A DNA stretch of 64,000 bases from Bathynomus jamesi (taxonomy: Eukaryota > Arthropoda > Malacostraca > Isopoda > Cirolanidae), in the NCBI GenBank assembly GCA_023014485.1, contig JAJOZX010001575.1:661001-725000 (forward strand). The letters run 5' to 3'. A program made the translations under genes and the position numbers. Of this stretch, positions 45,677 to 55,671 are shown piece after piece. The notes under the pieces were generated by a model that was given only the letters and a program-made list of their open reading frames with translations, did not search any database and was not told the origin of the DNA. How positions within the stretch are numbered: position 1 is the first letter of the stretch; each line of letters opens with the position of its first letter.

Positions 45677-46140
45677 GGGAGGATGGCATTTGTAGAAAAA
45701 TATGCTGTTGAAAAGTTGCGGCGGGGGGGGGGGGGGGGTAGCAAATCAAATTCGAAAAAAGAGAAGGAAAAGCTTTTTCGTAAAAGAAATTTAATAATCA
45801 TAAAATTAGCAAAACTGCACCGACAATAATACGAGTGATGATGAACAAATTTGGAAAATACTGACTCAGTAGACGTTCTGACTCAAATTTAGAGAAAATT
45901 CAGCGGTAGAACAACTAAGGAAAAATCCAGTATAGTTTTTATGGTTTTATAAAACGGGGAAAGCAAAGAACCAAAGCACCGTAGACAGGAGGACTCCTGA
46001 AGAACGACATGGATACACTCACGATACGCGGGAGATCGCGGTAATTTTACGAGTAGGGCATGATGCGAATCGGTTTTTAGTGGCCAATAGTTCATAATAA
46101 ATGCAAAAAACTTCACTTTTTTCTACGTGAAGGTCAAAAT
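45677..46140. other. No recognisable gene; poly-G run
   Basis: A G homopolymer lies at about 45,722-45,738. The short minus-strand frame (45,889-46,116) has no family motif. Confidence 0.5.
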
Positions 46141-46317
46141 ATGAAAATAAAAACCCACTCTAATAGACAGAGTTTATTTCCACAACAGTTTCGACGCCCA
46201 CTGGCATCCTCCTCGGGTGGATACAGAAAAACGAATGAACCAAAACAAGAGGGAAAAACAGTCCAGGGACTGTTGTGGAAATAAACTCTGTCTATTAGAG
46301 TGGGTTTTTATTTTCAT
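46141..46317. repeat. Inverted PLE-like terminal pair with hammerhead-like motif
   Basis: Arms 46,141-46,189 and 46,269-46,317 are nearly exact inverted repeats. On the minus strand CCGAGGA (46,210-46,216 complement), a paired GATGCC/GGCGTC helix II and GAAA (46,189-46,192 complement) form a hammerhead-like core with U4 replaced by C. The architecture resembles 821-980. Confidence 0.5.
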
Positions 46318-46559
46318 AATAGTTCGTAAATTGATAAATACCCGCTACTCATCCTTTGAAGGGACGAGTAAACGGCACCTTACGAGCATTGATTTTATGA
46401 TAAGACAAATTAAATAACACTCGTCAGAAGGCTCATCCAAATGGAATGCAATCCATCATCAGAAATTAAACACGAAATAGCGAAGCTCGTATAATTTTTA
46501 TGATGAAGATCATTGGACAGAGGAGAAATACCGAACATCTTAAAAAGTGGTGAGCAATG

Positions 46560-46560
<1 letters not shown>

Positions 46561-46612
<52 letters not shown>
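46561..46612. repeat. (CT)n microsatellite
   Basis: CT repeat preceded at 46,515-46,545 by a short LDRGEIPNILK-like stretch, which recalls a LINE reverse transcriptase but is too short to classify. Confidence 0.85.
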
Positions 46613-46616
<4 letters not shown>

Positions 46617-46619
46617 TCC

Positions 46620-47630
46620 AGTGCGGATCTGGTGGGTGGGGGGATCCCAAAGGAGCCATGCCTCCCCGCCGAAGGCTGATAAAGGTGGGGCTAACACCAC
46701 TTTTGGCCCAAAGGCCATGTAAAATATTTTATCTTACCTTTTCCCTTCTTCATGTTACCGACAGAAGTGCTCTATATATGTACCTGCTTTTTTTCTATTT
46801 ACCTGACATCCGTACATTGGTCACTTGCGTTTGCGTGGATGTATTTGTATTCCAATATTTTAGAATATTTCTTGTGAATCTTACGATTTTCAGCTTTTTT
46901 AGGATGGATCTAGTGACACTTAGTAATTCGACTTTGCAATTCTGACCTGAAATACTGTTGACTATTTTCACTGTCCACTCAGATTGATTTGTTCCTAGTC
47001 GGCTTGTCTTTATCACGACGCAAATCCTCCTGTGCCTCGTTTGTTTGTGTGGTTGGTTGGTTGATTGTACTACATCATTGCATCCACTTTTATTCAGTGG
47101 CTATTCTTGCCATGATCCGTAGGATGAGGAAGTAGGCATTAGAGAATGGAGGCAGAGGTAAGGCAGGGAGAGACTTTGTGATGGCGTGCGCTGCTGCCAA
47201 CTAGGCGTTGCGCACAGTAATAATCAGCCCTGTGCTAATGATTGAGAAACGATAGGAAGGTACATAAAGAGATTTTATTTATGAAGGATTTTTGTGTAGA
47301 AATTTTGCCAAATTTGGGATGGATGTACGCGCTGCATCTTTGATGATGAAAAGGTGTTTTGATGGTTGAGGGAGAGGAAACGGCTGAATCTCTACCCAAC
47401 TTAAGACACTCGAAGACCTAAAGACCAAAGTCTATGAGGTAATCAACAACATTCCCAGCTGAGCTATTTCCAAAAATTATGTCGAACATTTGTGTTGGTT
47501 GAATATTGTGTTAGAAAAAATTGGCGATTACACTGAGCATGTTGTTTAATTAGATTAATAAACTATGCTTTACGTACCCATTGCATTTGTCTGTGTCGAG
47601 ATTCCTTTTTGTGTATATATATATATATAT

Positions 47631-47671
<41 letters not shown>

Positions 47672-48110
47672 TAAAAGGTTAGCTTGGGTTGTTGGGTTGC
47701 GTTAGATTTGCCTCTTCCCCCCTCCCGAAACGTGGTGGTCGGGGGGGGGGGGGGGGGGGAAGCATCCCACTCGACCAAAATTGAAGATGATTTCCGTAGA
47801 TATTTGCAGATGGACAGAAAATCCAGCGAAGCCATAGTTGCTCATGGTAATATTTATGACTGACGACGTGGAGTGAAGTTCGATGATGTGCAAAACAAAG
47901 GTTAATATAAAAAGCGAAGAGAATAACTTGATAAATATTTTGGACATTCAGACGAAGTTGGTGTCTGTAATGAAAAAGATTAATTATACCAACATTTAAA
48001 TCCGCTCCATGCTAGAAGACGACTCCCTATAAAATGAAGGAGATTAACTTGTTAGATGAAATAGAAATAAACTTGAATGCAGAAATATATTCAAAAGATT
48101 AAACTAATGA
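46620..48110. other. No recognisable gene; TA and poly-G tracts
   Basis: Contains a (TA)n tract at about 47,615-47,668 and a G run at about 47,741-47,759. Open frames lack motifs. The sequence is unassigned. Confidence 0.45.
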
Positions 48111-48116
48111 CGTATT

Positions 48117-48277
48117 CGTAGGCTTTGGAAACTCGATCTATATTCTCTTGAGAGAAGAGAGATATACGCAACCATTTGTGCGTGAAAACTAATTGAAGGA
48201 CAAACCCCGAATCTCAGTGTAAATCCAATGGCCTTACGAACCGACGGTGGAAAACAAAAGAGGAAGGAATTACGAAA
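48117..48277 (+). pseudogene. LINE C-terminal fragment
   Basis: A RLWKLDLYSLERRE-like segment with a KLIEGQTPNLSVNPMALRT block and RKELRN matches the C-terminal region of CR1-group LINEs (related to, but distinct from, LINE-A). It is cut at 48,277 by the Helitron-like element. Confidence 0.5.
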
Positions 48278-48738
48278 TCTCTACTATAATATAAAAGAGA
48301 GCTGTCCGTCCGTCCGTCCGTCACACTTTCTGCGTGTGTGTGTGTGTGTGTGTGTGGTGTGGTGTGTGTGTGTGTGGTGTGTTGTGTGTGCTGTTCCAGC
48401 CATAGCTCCAAATGAAGTTACAAACATACAAAACTTCACACACATATTGATGGTCCCGAGGTCGTGCACCTGGGTGTTGAATGGCCGGTTAGTCAACTGT
48501 ACGCCCTTGACGATTGGTTAGGTAAGTTAGGTTAGGTTAAGCTTTAACGAAAATATCACGACTCAACCTAACCGTAACCTACCTAACCTAACCTAACCAT
48601 TCAATTAACCTAGCTAATAACAGCTAATAACAGCCTTCGAAACTACAAAAATATTCCGGCCCTCTACTTGATATGTTTTACTACCCGACGTAGGGCGGGT
48701 CTTTAGAACCGTCAGCGAAGCGACGGGTACTGTACTAG
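48278..48738. mobile_element. Helitron-like non-autonomous element
   Basis: The left end TCTCTACTATAATATAAAAG begins with TC after an A. The right end reads GGGTACTGTACTAG followed by T. The GC-rich stem-forming CCGTCAGCGAAGCGACGG just before the 3' end is the expected terminal hairpin. This is the A|TC...CTRR|T arrangement of Helitrons. No Rep/helicase is encoded. Inside are (GTCC)n, (GT)n and half of a fold-back MITE (about 48,490-48,620). Confidence 0.5.
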
Positions 48739-49020
48739 TACTTATAAACAAAGGATGAGACGAGGACAACTCAAAACTTTAAAGAGGAATAATTTTGTCA
48801 TTAGCTAAAACTGCTAAACAAAACTCCAAACAACTCGGACACACTAAAGTGGGAATGAAACTCCTCGACAAACACGTGGATATAATTGGTCCAGGAACAC
48901 ACCAGATGAGACAACAACGATTAGATACGCTAAATACAGAGTTCAAGAGAGTAAAGACTCTCCTGCACCAGAAAACAACTCTGTACGGACGGGATCCGAA
49001 ACCTGACAAGTAAAACGAAA
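48739..49020 (+). pseudogene. Probable LINE C-terminal tail
   Basis: The frame 48,795-49,013 ends with IIGPGTHQMRQQRLDTLNTE and FKRVKTLLHQ. That resembles the last residues of CR1-group LINE proteins (xxFKRxLDxxL) and could continue the fragment before the Helitron-like insertion. The resemblance is weak. Confidence 0.35.
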
Positions 49021-49034
49021 CGTGAACTGCGGAA

Positions 49035-49142
49035 CCGCAGAAAGGTAAACAAGATAAGGTTGTGTATATACATTCTCGTGGCAGTTCCGTGTGTTAGTTT
49101 CTCTTCACACGAAGGTCAAGCTGGTGCCCCCCCCCCTCTCTC

Positions 49143-49188
<46 letters not shown>

Positions 49189-49288
49189 GGGGGGGGCACC
49201 AGCTTGACCTTCGTGTGAAGAGAAACTAACACACGGAACTGCCACGAGAATGTATATACACAACCTTATCTTGTTTACCTTTCTGCGG
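49035..49288. repeat. 254-bp palindrome carrying LINE-A 3' UTR on both arms
   Basis: Arms of about 113 bp (49,035-49,148 and 49,176-49,288) are virtually identical inverted copies around a (TA)n centre. Each contains CACCAGCTTGACCTTCGTGT, the LINE-A 3' UTR, so the centre corresponds to the part just before the UTR. Confidence 0.85.
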
Positions 49289-49449
49289 TATATATATATA
49301 TAATCTTAACCAGCATATATGATACGCTTTCATTTTATACATAATCTGAGAACCCAGTAAAGCCTAAAACTTAACGACCAAATTAAGTAGGTTTTGTTAA
49401 AAAAAATTATTGTAATATTTTTAAATTTTACCAAAAACTATTCAATTAT

Positions 49450-49485
<36 letters not shown>

Positions 49486-49712
49486 CCCCGTATCTCACAT
49501 ACAACATTGACATTTACAAGCCCCTTTTTTCCTGCGTCTCTTCATGTTCTGGTGGTTGCCGTAGCAACCATTTTATATACAGTCTTAAGTTACCTTGGAT
49601 GCTTTTTGAATCTCCGACGCTTGTTTTCACTAGCTTACTCACACATACACGTACATATTATTCATACTTACATTTTTATTATTTTTTGAAATGGAATTAA
49701 ATTCTTTTGTTT
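49289..49712. other. No recognisable gene; (TA)n tracts
   Basis: TA tracts lie at about 49,289-49,301 and 49,453-49,484. The rest is unassigned. Confidence 0.5.
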
Positions 49713-49795
49713 TTGAATGGATTCAAACCCCGCCCTCCAGAGGATACCCACTTCTGAGTACAATGTTTTAACCACTCAACCAATGAAGAAGGCTA
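49713..49795 (-). mobile_element. tRNA-like SINE head or tRNA pseudogene
   Basis: On the minus strand TTGGTTGAGTGGTTAAAACA (A box) and GGGTTTGAATCC (B box) are spaced as in a Ser/Leu-type tRNA head. The SINE body is not obvious. Confidence 0.5.
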
Positions 49796-49871
49796 ATTAG
49801 AAGTTTGTGGCGGAATCCCTATTGAACTCGCGCAATGGTCATACGGCGCCTATTGACGGGAGGGATTTCTT

Positions 49872-49887
49872 TATATATATATATATA

Positions 49888-49963
<76 letters not shown>
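49872..49963. repeat. (TA)n and (CA)n microsatellite
   Basis: A TA tract followed by ACACAC to about 49,961, immediately before a LINE-A copy. Confidence 0.9.
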
Positions 49964-49969
49964 TATATA

Positions 49970-51148
49970 GTAGAATAGCACATAAAATTAAATATATGGG
50001 AATAACAGGCAAAGTGAGAAAATGGATCTACAACTTCCTCAGAGAACGTCTACAGATCATCAAAATTCAAGGTATATCATCATCAGAATCGGAAGTATGC
50101 AGCTCAGTACCACAAGGTACAGTACTGGCCCCACTCCTGTTCATTATCATGCCAACAGACATAGACAGTGGAGTACCATCCTTTGCAGAAGATACAAAGA
50201 TCAGCAGAAAATTCAGCGTTGTAAATGAAGTGGAGGCCTTGCAGAGGGACACGAACAAAATATACAAATGGTCAGAAGACAACAACATGACATTTAACAC
50301 CGAGAAATTTCAGCTCTTGAGATATGGTAGAAATGAGGAACTTAAACAGACTGCATATTATGCTCCAGATAGACAGGAAATTCAGAGAAGCACGAAAGCG
50401 ATCGATTTGGAGGTAATAATGACCGATGATGCGAAATTCGAAACAAAATTAGATAGCGATAAACAAAGCAAAAAGAGTCGCGGGACAGGTACTAAGAACG
50501 TTGAAAAGAAGGGACAGGACAGTAATGATTCCCGTGCTAAAAACACTGATCATACCAAATTTGAATAGTACTCAGTCTTGACGTTCCCATATAAAAAGGA
50601 AGAAACTATAGATTAGAAGAAACTCGGAGTCATTTCGCTGCAAAGAGCTCAACTACTGGGAAAGACTACGTAAACTAAATCTGTACTCCCTGGAAAGAAG
50701 AAGAAGAGGGGTACACCATAATCTACATATGGAAAATGATTGAAAAACTGGTATCAAACTTCAAACTAAACTCAAACACCATCCAAACAACGCTGCAAAA
50801 TAGGAAAGGCAGAATGTGTAGTGTTCCCAAATTAAAGGCCTGACAAGGGACCTCTTCAACACTGAAGGAAAATAGCTTGATTGTCAGGGGGCCAAAACTT
50901 TTTAACCAGCTTCCAAAGGACCTCAGAAACGTTACAGGGGTCAAAGTTGGTCTTTACGAGAAGACTAGATGCTTGGCTTAGGACGGTACCAGATGAGCCT
51001 GGTGTACTTGTTTATGTGCGGTGGAGAGCGCAAGAAAGCAACTCGCTCCTCCACCAAGCCAGGCCTAGAGGCGGAGTCACCAGCTTGACCGTGCGAAGAG
51101 AGAAACACACGGAACATCAACGAGGTTATATATATATATATATATATA
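49970..51148 (+). mobile_element. LINE-A copy, 5'-truncated
   Basis: Starts within the reverse transcriptase (HKIKYMGITGKVRKWIYN). It reads VPQGTVLAPLLF, then SFAEDTKISRK in place of FADD, IYKWSEDNNMTFNTEKFQLL and the C-terminal region, ending with the VPDEPGV/YVRWRAQESNSLLHQA tail and a UTR that meets (TA)n at about 51,127. Most of the first 590 bases remain open. Confidence 0.85.
49978..50568 (+). pseudogene. LINE-A reverse transcriptase, partial
   Basis: The open frame covers the second half of the reverse transcriptase and the thumb. The catalytic FADD box is FAED, which changes a metal-binding aspartate to glutamate and would be expected to abolish activity. The frame is lost after about 50,440. 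Confidence 0.75.
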
Positions 51149-53194
51149 TACACAAACTCAGAATGGTTCCTGAGAACATTATATGTTAAACACAAACCGT
51201 GCATGGAACAAGGAACTCTTCTGGGAAAATTAAATCCACTATAGTCCGAATAAGTAATGGTAAATGACAAATACCATAGTTTTTTCTTTTCATGATTTTA
51301 GCCCGACGTGGGCAACGGGTCTCTCGCAAAGAGATCCCATAAATATAGCTTCCCTCACCAGCTATCTGCAAAGCAGACAGGATCCAGCTTTGGGACATGG
51401 ATCTAGGGTTTAAAGCAAGCCTAGATCCCTACATTCAGAACCTCTATATAAGTAAAAGACTCGTTGCATTCACGTCGTGTTGAATAAATCAAGAAAAAGG
51501 GGGTAACTATTGTATTTTTAGCCAAAAAAACCAAAACTTAAACCTCAACCGGGACATTGAGCGTCCACTTTTCAAGGCACGAAACACGTCCGTTTAGTAT
51601 ACACAAACTCAGAATGGTTCCCTGAGAACATTATATGTTAAACACAAACCGTGCATGGAACAAGGAACTCTTCTGGGAAAATTAAATCCACTATAGTCCG
51701 AATAAGTAATGGTAAATGACAAATACCATAGTTTTTTCTTTTTCATGATTTTAGCCCGACGTGGGCAACGGGTCTCTCGCAAAGAGATCCCATAAATATA
51801 GCTTCCCTCACCAGCTATCTGCAAAGCAGACAGGATCCAGCTTTGGGACATGGATCTAGGGTTTAAAGCAAGCCTAGATCCCTACATTCAGAACCTCTAT
51901 ATAAGTAAAAGACTCGTTGCATTCACGTCGTGTTGAATAAATCAAAGAAAAAGGGGGTAACTATTGTATTTTTAGCCAAAAAAACCAAAACTTAAACCTC
52001 AACCGGGACATTGAGCGTCCACTTTTCAAGGCACGAAACACGTCCGTTTAGTATACACAAACTCAGAATGGTTCCCTGAGAACATTATATGTTAAACACA
52101 AACCGTGCATGGAACAAGGAACTCTTCTGGGAAAATTAAATCCACTATAGTCCGAATAAGTAATGGTAAATGACAAATACCATAGTTTTTTCTTTTTCAT
52201 GATTTTAGCCCGACGTGGGCAACGGGTCTCTCGCAAAGAGATCCCATAAATATAGCTTCCCTCACCAGCTATCTGCAAAGCAGACAGGATCCAGCTTTGG
52301 GACATGGATCTAGGGTTTAAAGCAAGCCTAGATCCCTACATTCAGAACCTCTATATAAGTAAAAGACTCGTTGCATTCACGTCGTGTTGAATAAATCAAA
52401 GAAAAAGGGGGTAACTATTGTATTTTTAGCCAAAAAAACCAAAACTTAAACCTCAACCGGGACATTGAGCGTCCACTTTTCAAGGCACGAAACACGTCCG
52501 TTTAGTATACACAAACTCAGAATGGTTCCCTGAGAACATTATATGTTAAACACAAACCGTGCATGGAACAAGGAACTCTTCTGGGAAAATTAAATCCACT
52601 ATAGTCCGAATAAGTAATGGTAAATGACAAATACCATAGTTTTTCTTTTTCATGATTTTAGCCCGACGTGGGCAACGGGTCTCTCGCAAAGAGATCCCAT
52701 AAATATAGCTTCCCTCACCAGCTATCTGCAAAGCAGACAGGATCCAGCTTTGGGACATGGATCTAGGGTTTAAAGCAAGCCTAGATCCCTACATTCAGAA
52801 CCTCTATATAAGTAAAAGACTCGTTGCATTCACGTCGTGTTGAATAAATCAAAGAAAAAGGGGGTAACTATTGTATTTTTAGCCAAAAAAACCAAAACTT
52901 AAACCTCAACCGGGACATTGAGCGTCCACTTTTCAAGGCACGAAACACGTCCGTTTAGTATACACAAACTCAGAATGGTTCCCTGAGAACATTATATGTT
53001 AAACACAAACCGTGCATGGAACAAGGAACTCTTCTGGGAAAATTAAATCCACTATAGTCCGAATAAGTAATGGTAAATGACAAATACCATAGTTTTTTCT
53101 TTTTCATGATTTTAGCCCGACGTGGGCAACGGGTCTCTCGCAAAGAGATCCCATAAATATAGCTTCCCTCACCAGCTATCTGCAAAGCAGACAG
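51149..53194. repeat. Tandem array of a ~454-bp unit
   Basis: Four full head-to-tail units start at about 51,149, 51,598, 52,052 and 52,506 (periods 449, 454, 454, 453), with a partial unit from 52,959. Units differ by only a few single-base length changes, so the array is young. Each unit contains GCCCGACGTGGGCAACGGG, an inverted ATCTAGG...CCTAGAT pair, a TATA-like CTCTATATAAG and, 28 bases later, TGAATAAATC. The latter two resemble the promoter and poly(A) signal of an LTR. No protein function is supported. Confidence 0.9.
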
Positions 53195-53816
53195 GGAAGC
53201 TATATTTATGGGATCTCTTTGCGAGAGACCCGTTGCCCACGTCGGGCTAAAATCATGAAAAGAAAAAACTATGGTATTGTCATTTACCATTACTTATTCG
53301 GACTATAGTGGATTTAATTTTCCCAGAAGAGTTCCTTGTTCCATGCACGGTTTGTGTTTAACATATAATGTTCTCAGGGAACCATTCTGAGTTTGTGTAT
53401 ACTAAACGGACGTGTTTCGTGCCTTGAAAAGGACGCTCAATGTCCCGGTTGAGGTTTAAGTTTTGTTTTTTTTGGCTAAAAATACAATAGTTACCCCCTT
53501 TTCTTTGATTTATTCAACACGACGTGAATGCAACGAGTCTTTTACTTATATAGAGGTTCTGAATGTAGGGATCTAGGCTTGCTTTAAACCCTAGATCCAT
53601 GTCCCAAAGCTGGATCCTGTCTGCTTTGCAGATAGCTGGTGAGGGAAGCTATATTTATGGGATCTCTTTGCGAGAGACCCGTTGCCCACGTCGGGCTAAA
53701 ATCATGAAAAAGAAAAAACTATGGTATTTGTCATTTACCATTACTTATTCGGACTATAGTGGATTTAATTTTCCCAGAAGAGTTCCTTGTTCCATGCACG
53801 GTTTGTGTTTAACATA
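53195..53816. repeat. Inverted continuation of the tandem array
   Basis: At 53,194/53,195 the array flips orientation. About 205 bp of inverted partial unit (to about 53,400) is followed by most of another inverted unit, ending at a (TA)n tract at about 53,817. With the preceding units it forms a palindrome with arms of roughly 620 bp. The arms differ by small deletions, so it is not an exact mirror. Confidence 0.85.
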
Positions 53817-53914
53817 TATATACAGTATGTATTATATATATATATATGCGGCGAAATCCATGGTTTTGATTCAGTTTTGAGATGTTTCACGTATGAAAAG
53901 AACGCGGGAGTAGC

Positions 53915-53950
53915 GCCTTTTCGCTTCAATCACTGGAGCATTCTCAAGCT
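53915..53950 (-). ncRNA. Variant hammerhead-like motif
   Basis: On the minus strand CTTGAGAATGCTCCAG, then TGAAGCGAAAAGGCGC. The GAAA half is present, and the first half follows the CUUGANAA variant also seen at 54.18 and 28.55 kb. Confidence 0.35.
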
Positions 53951-54176
53951 TTATTAACAGAAAAAAACAGAGAGACGGTCTTTATATATACTCTTAGAGA
54001 GCTTAAAAAATGGGAAAGGAGAGTGGGAGTTTGGGGGCCGAAAGTTGGGTGTGGTCATAAATGATTAATAAAGGTAGCCCAGGTGCGAGTATAAAAATAT
54101 AAAATAATAATAATAATGACAATAAGGACTAACATCATCTTAGATACAAAGACTCAGACTTTTTTCTCTTAATAAG

Positions 54177-54215
54177 CTTGATAATGCTCGAGTGACTGGA
54201 GCGAAACGTCGCTAC
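54177..54215 (+). ncRNA. Variant hammerhead-like motif
   Basis: CTTGATAATGCTC, a GCTC/GAGC helix II and CGAAACGTCGC (GAAA at 54,202-54,205). It is the mirror partner of the motif at 53.93 kb. Confidence 0.4.
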
Positions 54216-54237
54216 TCCTGCGTTCTTTTCATGGATG

Positions 54238-54414
54238 AAATATCTCTGGCGTGTATATATATAATATATATTATATATATATATATATATTGGTGTGCCG
54301 ATTAATCGGTACCGGCAAAATCGGCCATTTTTTTGGCATCGGCCAAATTTAACCGATTCTCTGGCGTGTATATATGAAATATATGAAATGTATATATGAA
54401 ATATCTCTGGCGTG

Positions 54415-54462
<48 letters not shown>

Positions 54463-54530
54463 TGTGCCGATTAATCGGTACCGGCAAAATCGGCCATTTT
54501 TTTGGCATCGGCCAAATTTAACCGATTCTC
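54238..54530. repeat. Tandem duplication joining PLE end, TA tract and hAT-like terminus
   Basis: TGGTGTGCCGATTAATCGGT and about 50 following bases occur at 54,293-54,361 and again at 54,462-54,530. Each is preceded by a (TA)n tract and AAATATCTCTGGCGTG. The block looks like a segmental tandem duplication. The CCGATTAATCGG part resembles a hAT-type end, but no partner end is visible. Confidence 0.65.
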
Positions 54531-54699
54531 TGAAATTTTCATGACAAAACAAAATCTATATTTATAAAAATATTGATCATAGAAAAAAACACTATTTCAG
54601 TTAATTTATAGGTACTCATTTCAAAATGTAATTGGATAACATATTTTACATTCATGAACAATCGTGAATGTAAAATTGTTTTTTCAAATTGTGGAACAG

Positions 54700-55200
54700 C
54701 AGTCTGACACTAGTGGATGTTACGGTTTTTTTCGGGTGAGTCATGGTTTCTCCTCATCACCGGATATATGAATGCACGAAACACGCGTGTATATGGTCCA
54801 CAGATAACCAACACGTTTCATGAAACTTCACTTCATCCTGATTACGTCGATGAGTTACATTGATATACACGAGTTCTTCTTGGGCTGCCCAAGAGGATTA
54901 ACTTCACAATAGCTGGCTTCAGGAAGACGGTGTAATAAGCCACGCGACTGGTCAGACAATTTTAGATATCCACGTTCGCCTCATTTATCGTCATTGGATT
55001 AATTCTTGCAAAGTCACATTAAAGTCCAATCATACAGGAACAATCCTCACACTGGAAAAGTTGCAATAAAATATTATCAACATCATTGCCAACATTCAAC
55101 CAGAGGTGTTACAGTCTGTGTTCAGCAACATGCTTCGCTCGCTGTGCATGGATTGTGCGCTAAATATGGCGGTGAACACTTCCAACATTTCTTATGACAT
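54700..55200 (+). pseudogene. Mariner/IS630-like transposase C-terminal relic
   Basis: Translated fragments read RSPHLSSLDFFL-like sequence, then YRNNPHT, IIANIQPEVLQSVFSNMLRS and a terminal GGEHFQHFL before the stop at about 55,197. The order matches the C-terminus of transposases with a FFLWxxxKxxVYxNxPxTLEEL segment. Frameshifts are frequent, and a (TA)n tract follows. Confidence 0.55.
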
Positions 55201-55204
55201 GTTT

Positions 55205-55210
55205 CGATTG

Positions 55211-55257
<47 letters not shown>

Positions 55258-55671
55258 CTCAAGTTGGTCGAATATTTGTGTAAGTTTTCGTCCGTGACCA
55301 TATTTTACTTAGTAGGTCGAACAGTTTATGTATTTTTTATTTTCAAATAATTAATCTCTTTCTTTGGTGTTAAAGTAAGGAGGCGGAGGGGGGGCGGGGT
55401 CTGTAACAAAGTTTTGAGAAAGCATTTTTTTACCGTATACAATGATTATTTTTTTCGAATTTCACCCACGTTAAAGGATTTTAATTTAAAGAACTCAGTC
55501 AAATAAAATAATTTCTTACGCTTCCTCAGATTTTACACACACCTGAATCGCTTTAGGTTAGTTTAGGTTAACTTGAGTTAACCTAACCTAACCTCAAAAA
55601 CTAGGTCATACGAGAAAAAAACGACTTGTTTACAAATTTCGACCGATTGGCGCTACTTGGGATATATATAT
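55205..55671. other. No recognisable gene; TA tract and TTAGG-like motifs
   Basis: A (TA)n tract lies at about 55,213-55,252 and clustered TTAGGTTA/TAACCTAA motifs at about 55,553-55,600. Confidence 0.5.

Larger units (their letters stand above)
53895..54240. repeat. Inverted pair of PLE-like termini
   Basis: ATGAAAAGAACGCGGGAGTAGCG at about 53,893 is inverted at about 54,210 (CGCTACTCCTGCGTTCTTTTCAT). Just inside each is a hammerhead-like segment. Between them lies about 230 bp of non-coding sequence. It matches the pattern of other PLE relics here but with unrelated sequence. Confidence 0.6.

Noticed and set aside
51149..53194. CRISPR-like regular spacing of repeats
   Set aside because: The full 454-bp unit repeats without unique spacers, and the sequence is eukaryotic.
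51186..53880. A repeated ~80-residue open frame (MSQSWILSALQIAGEG...) in every tandem unit
   Set aside because: It recurs only because the DNA unit recurs, single-base indels between units break or change its end, and it has no protein family motif.
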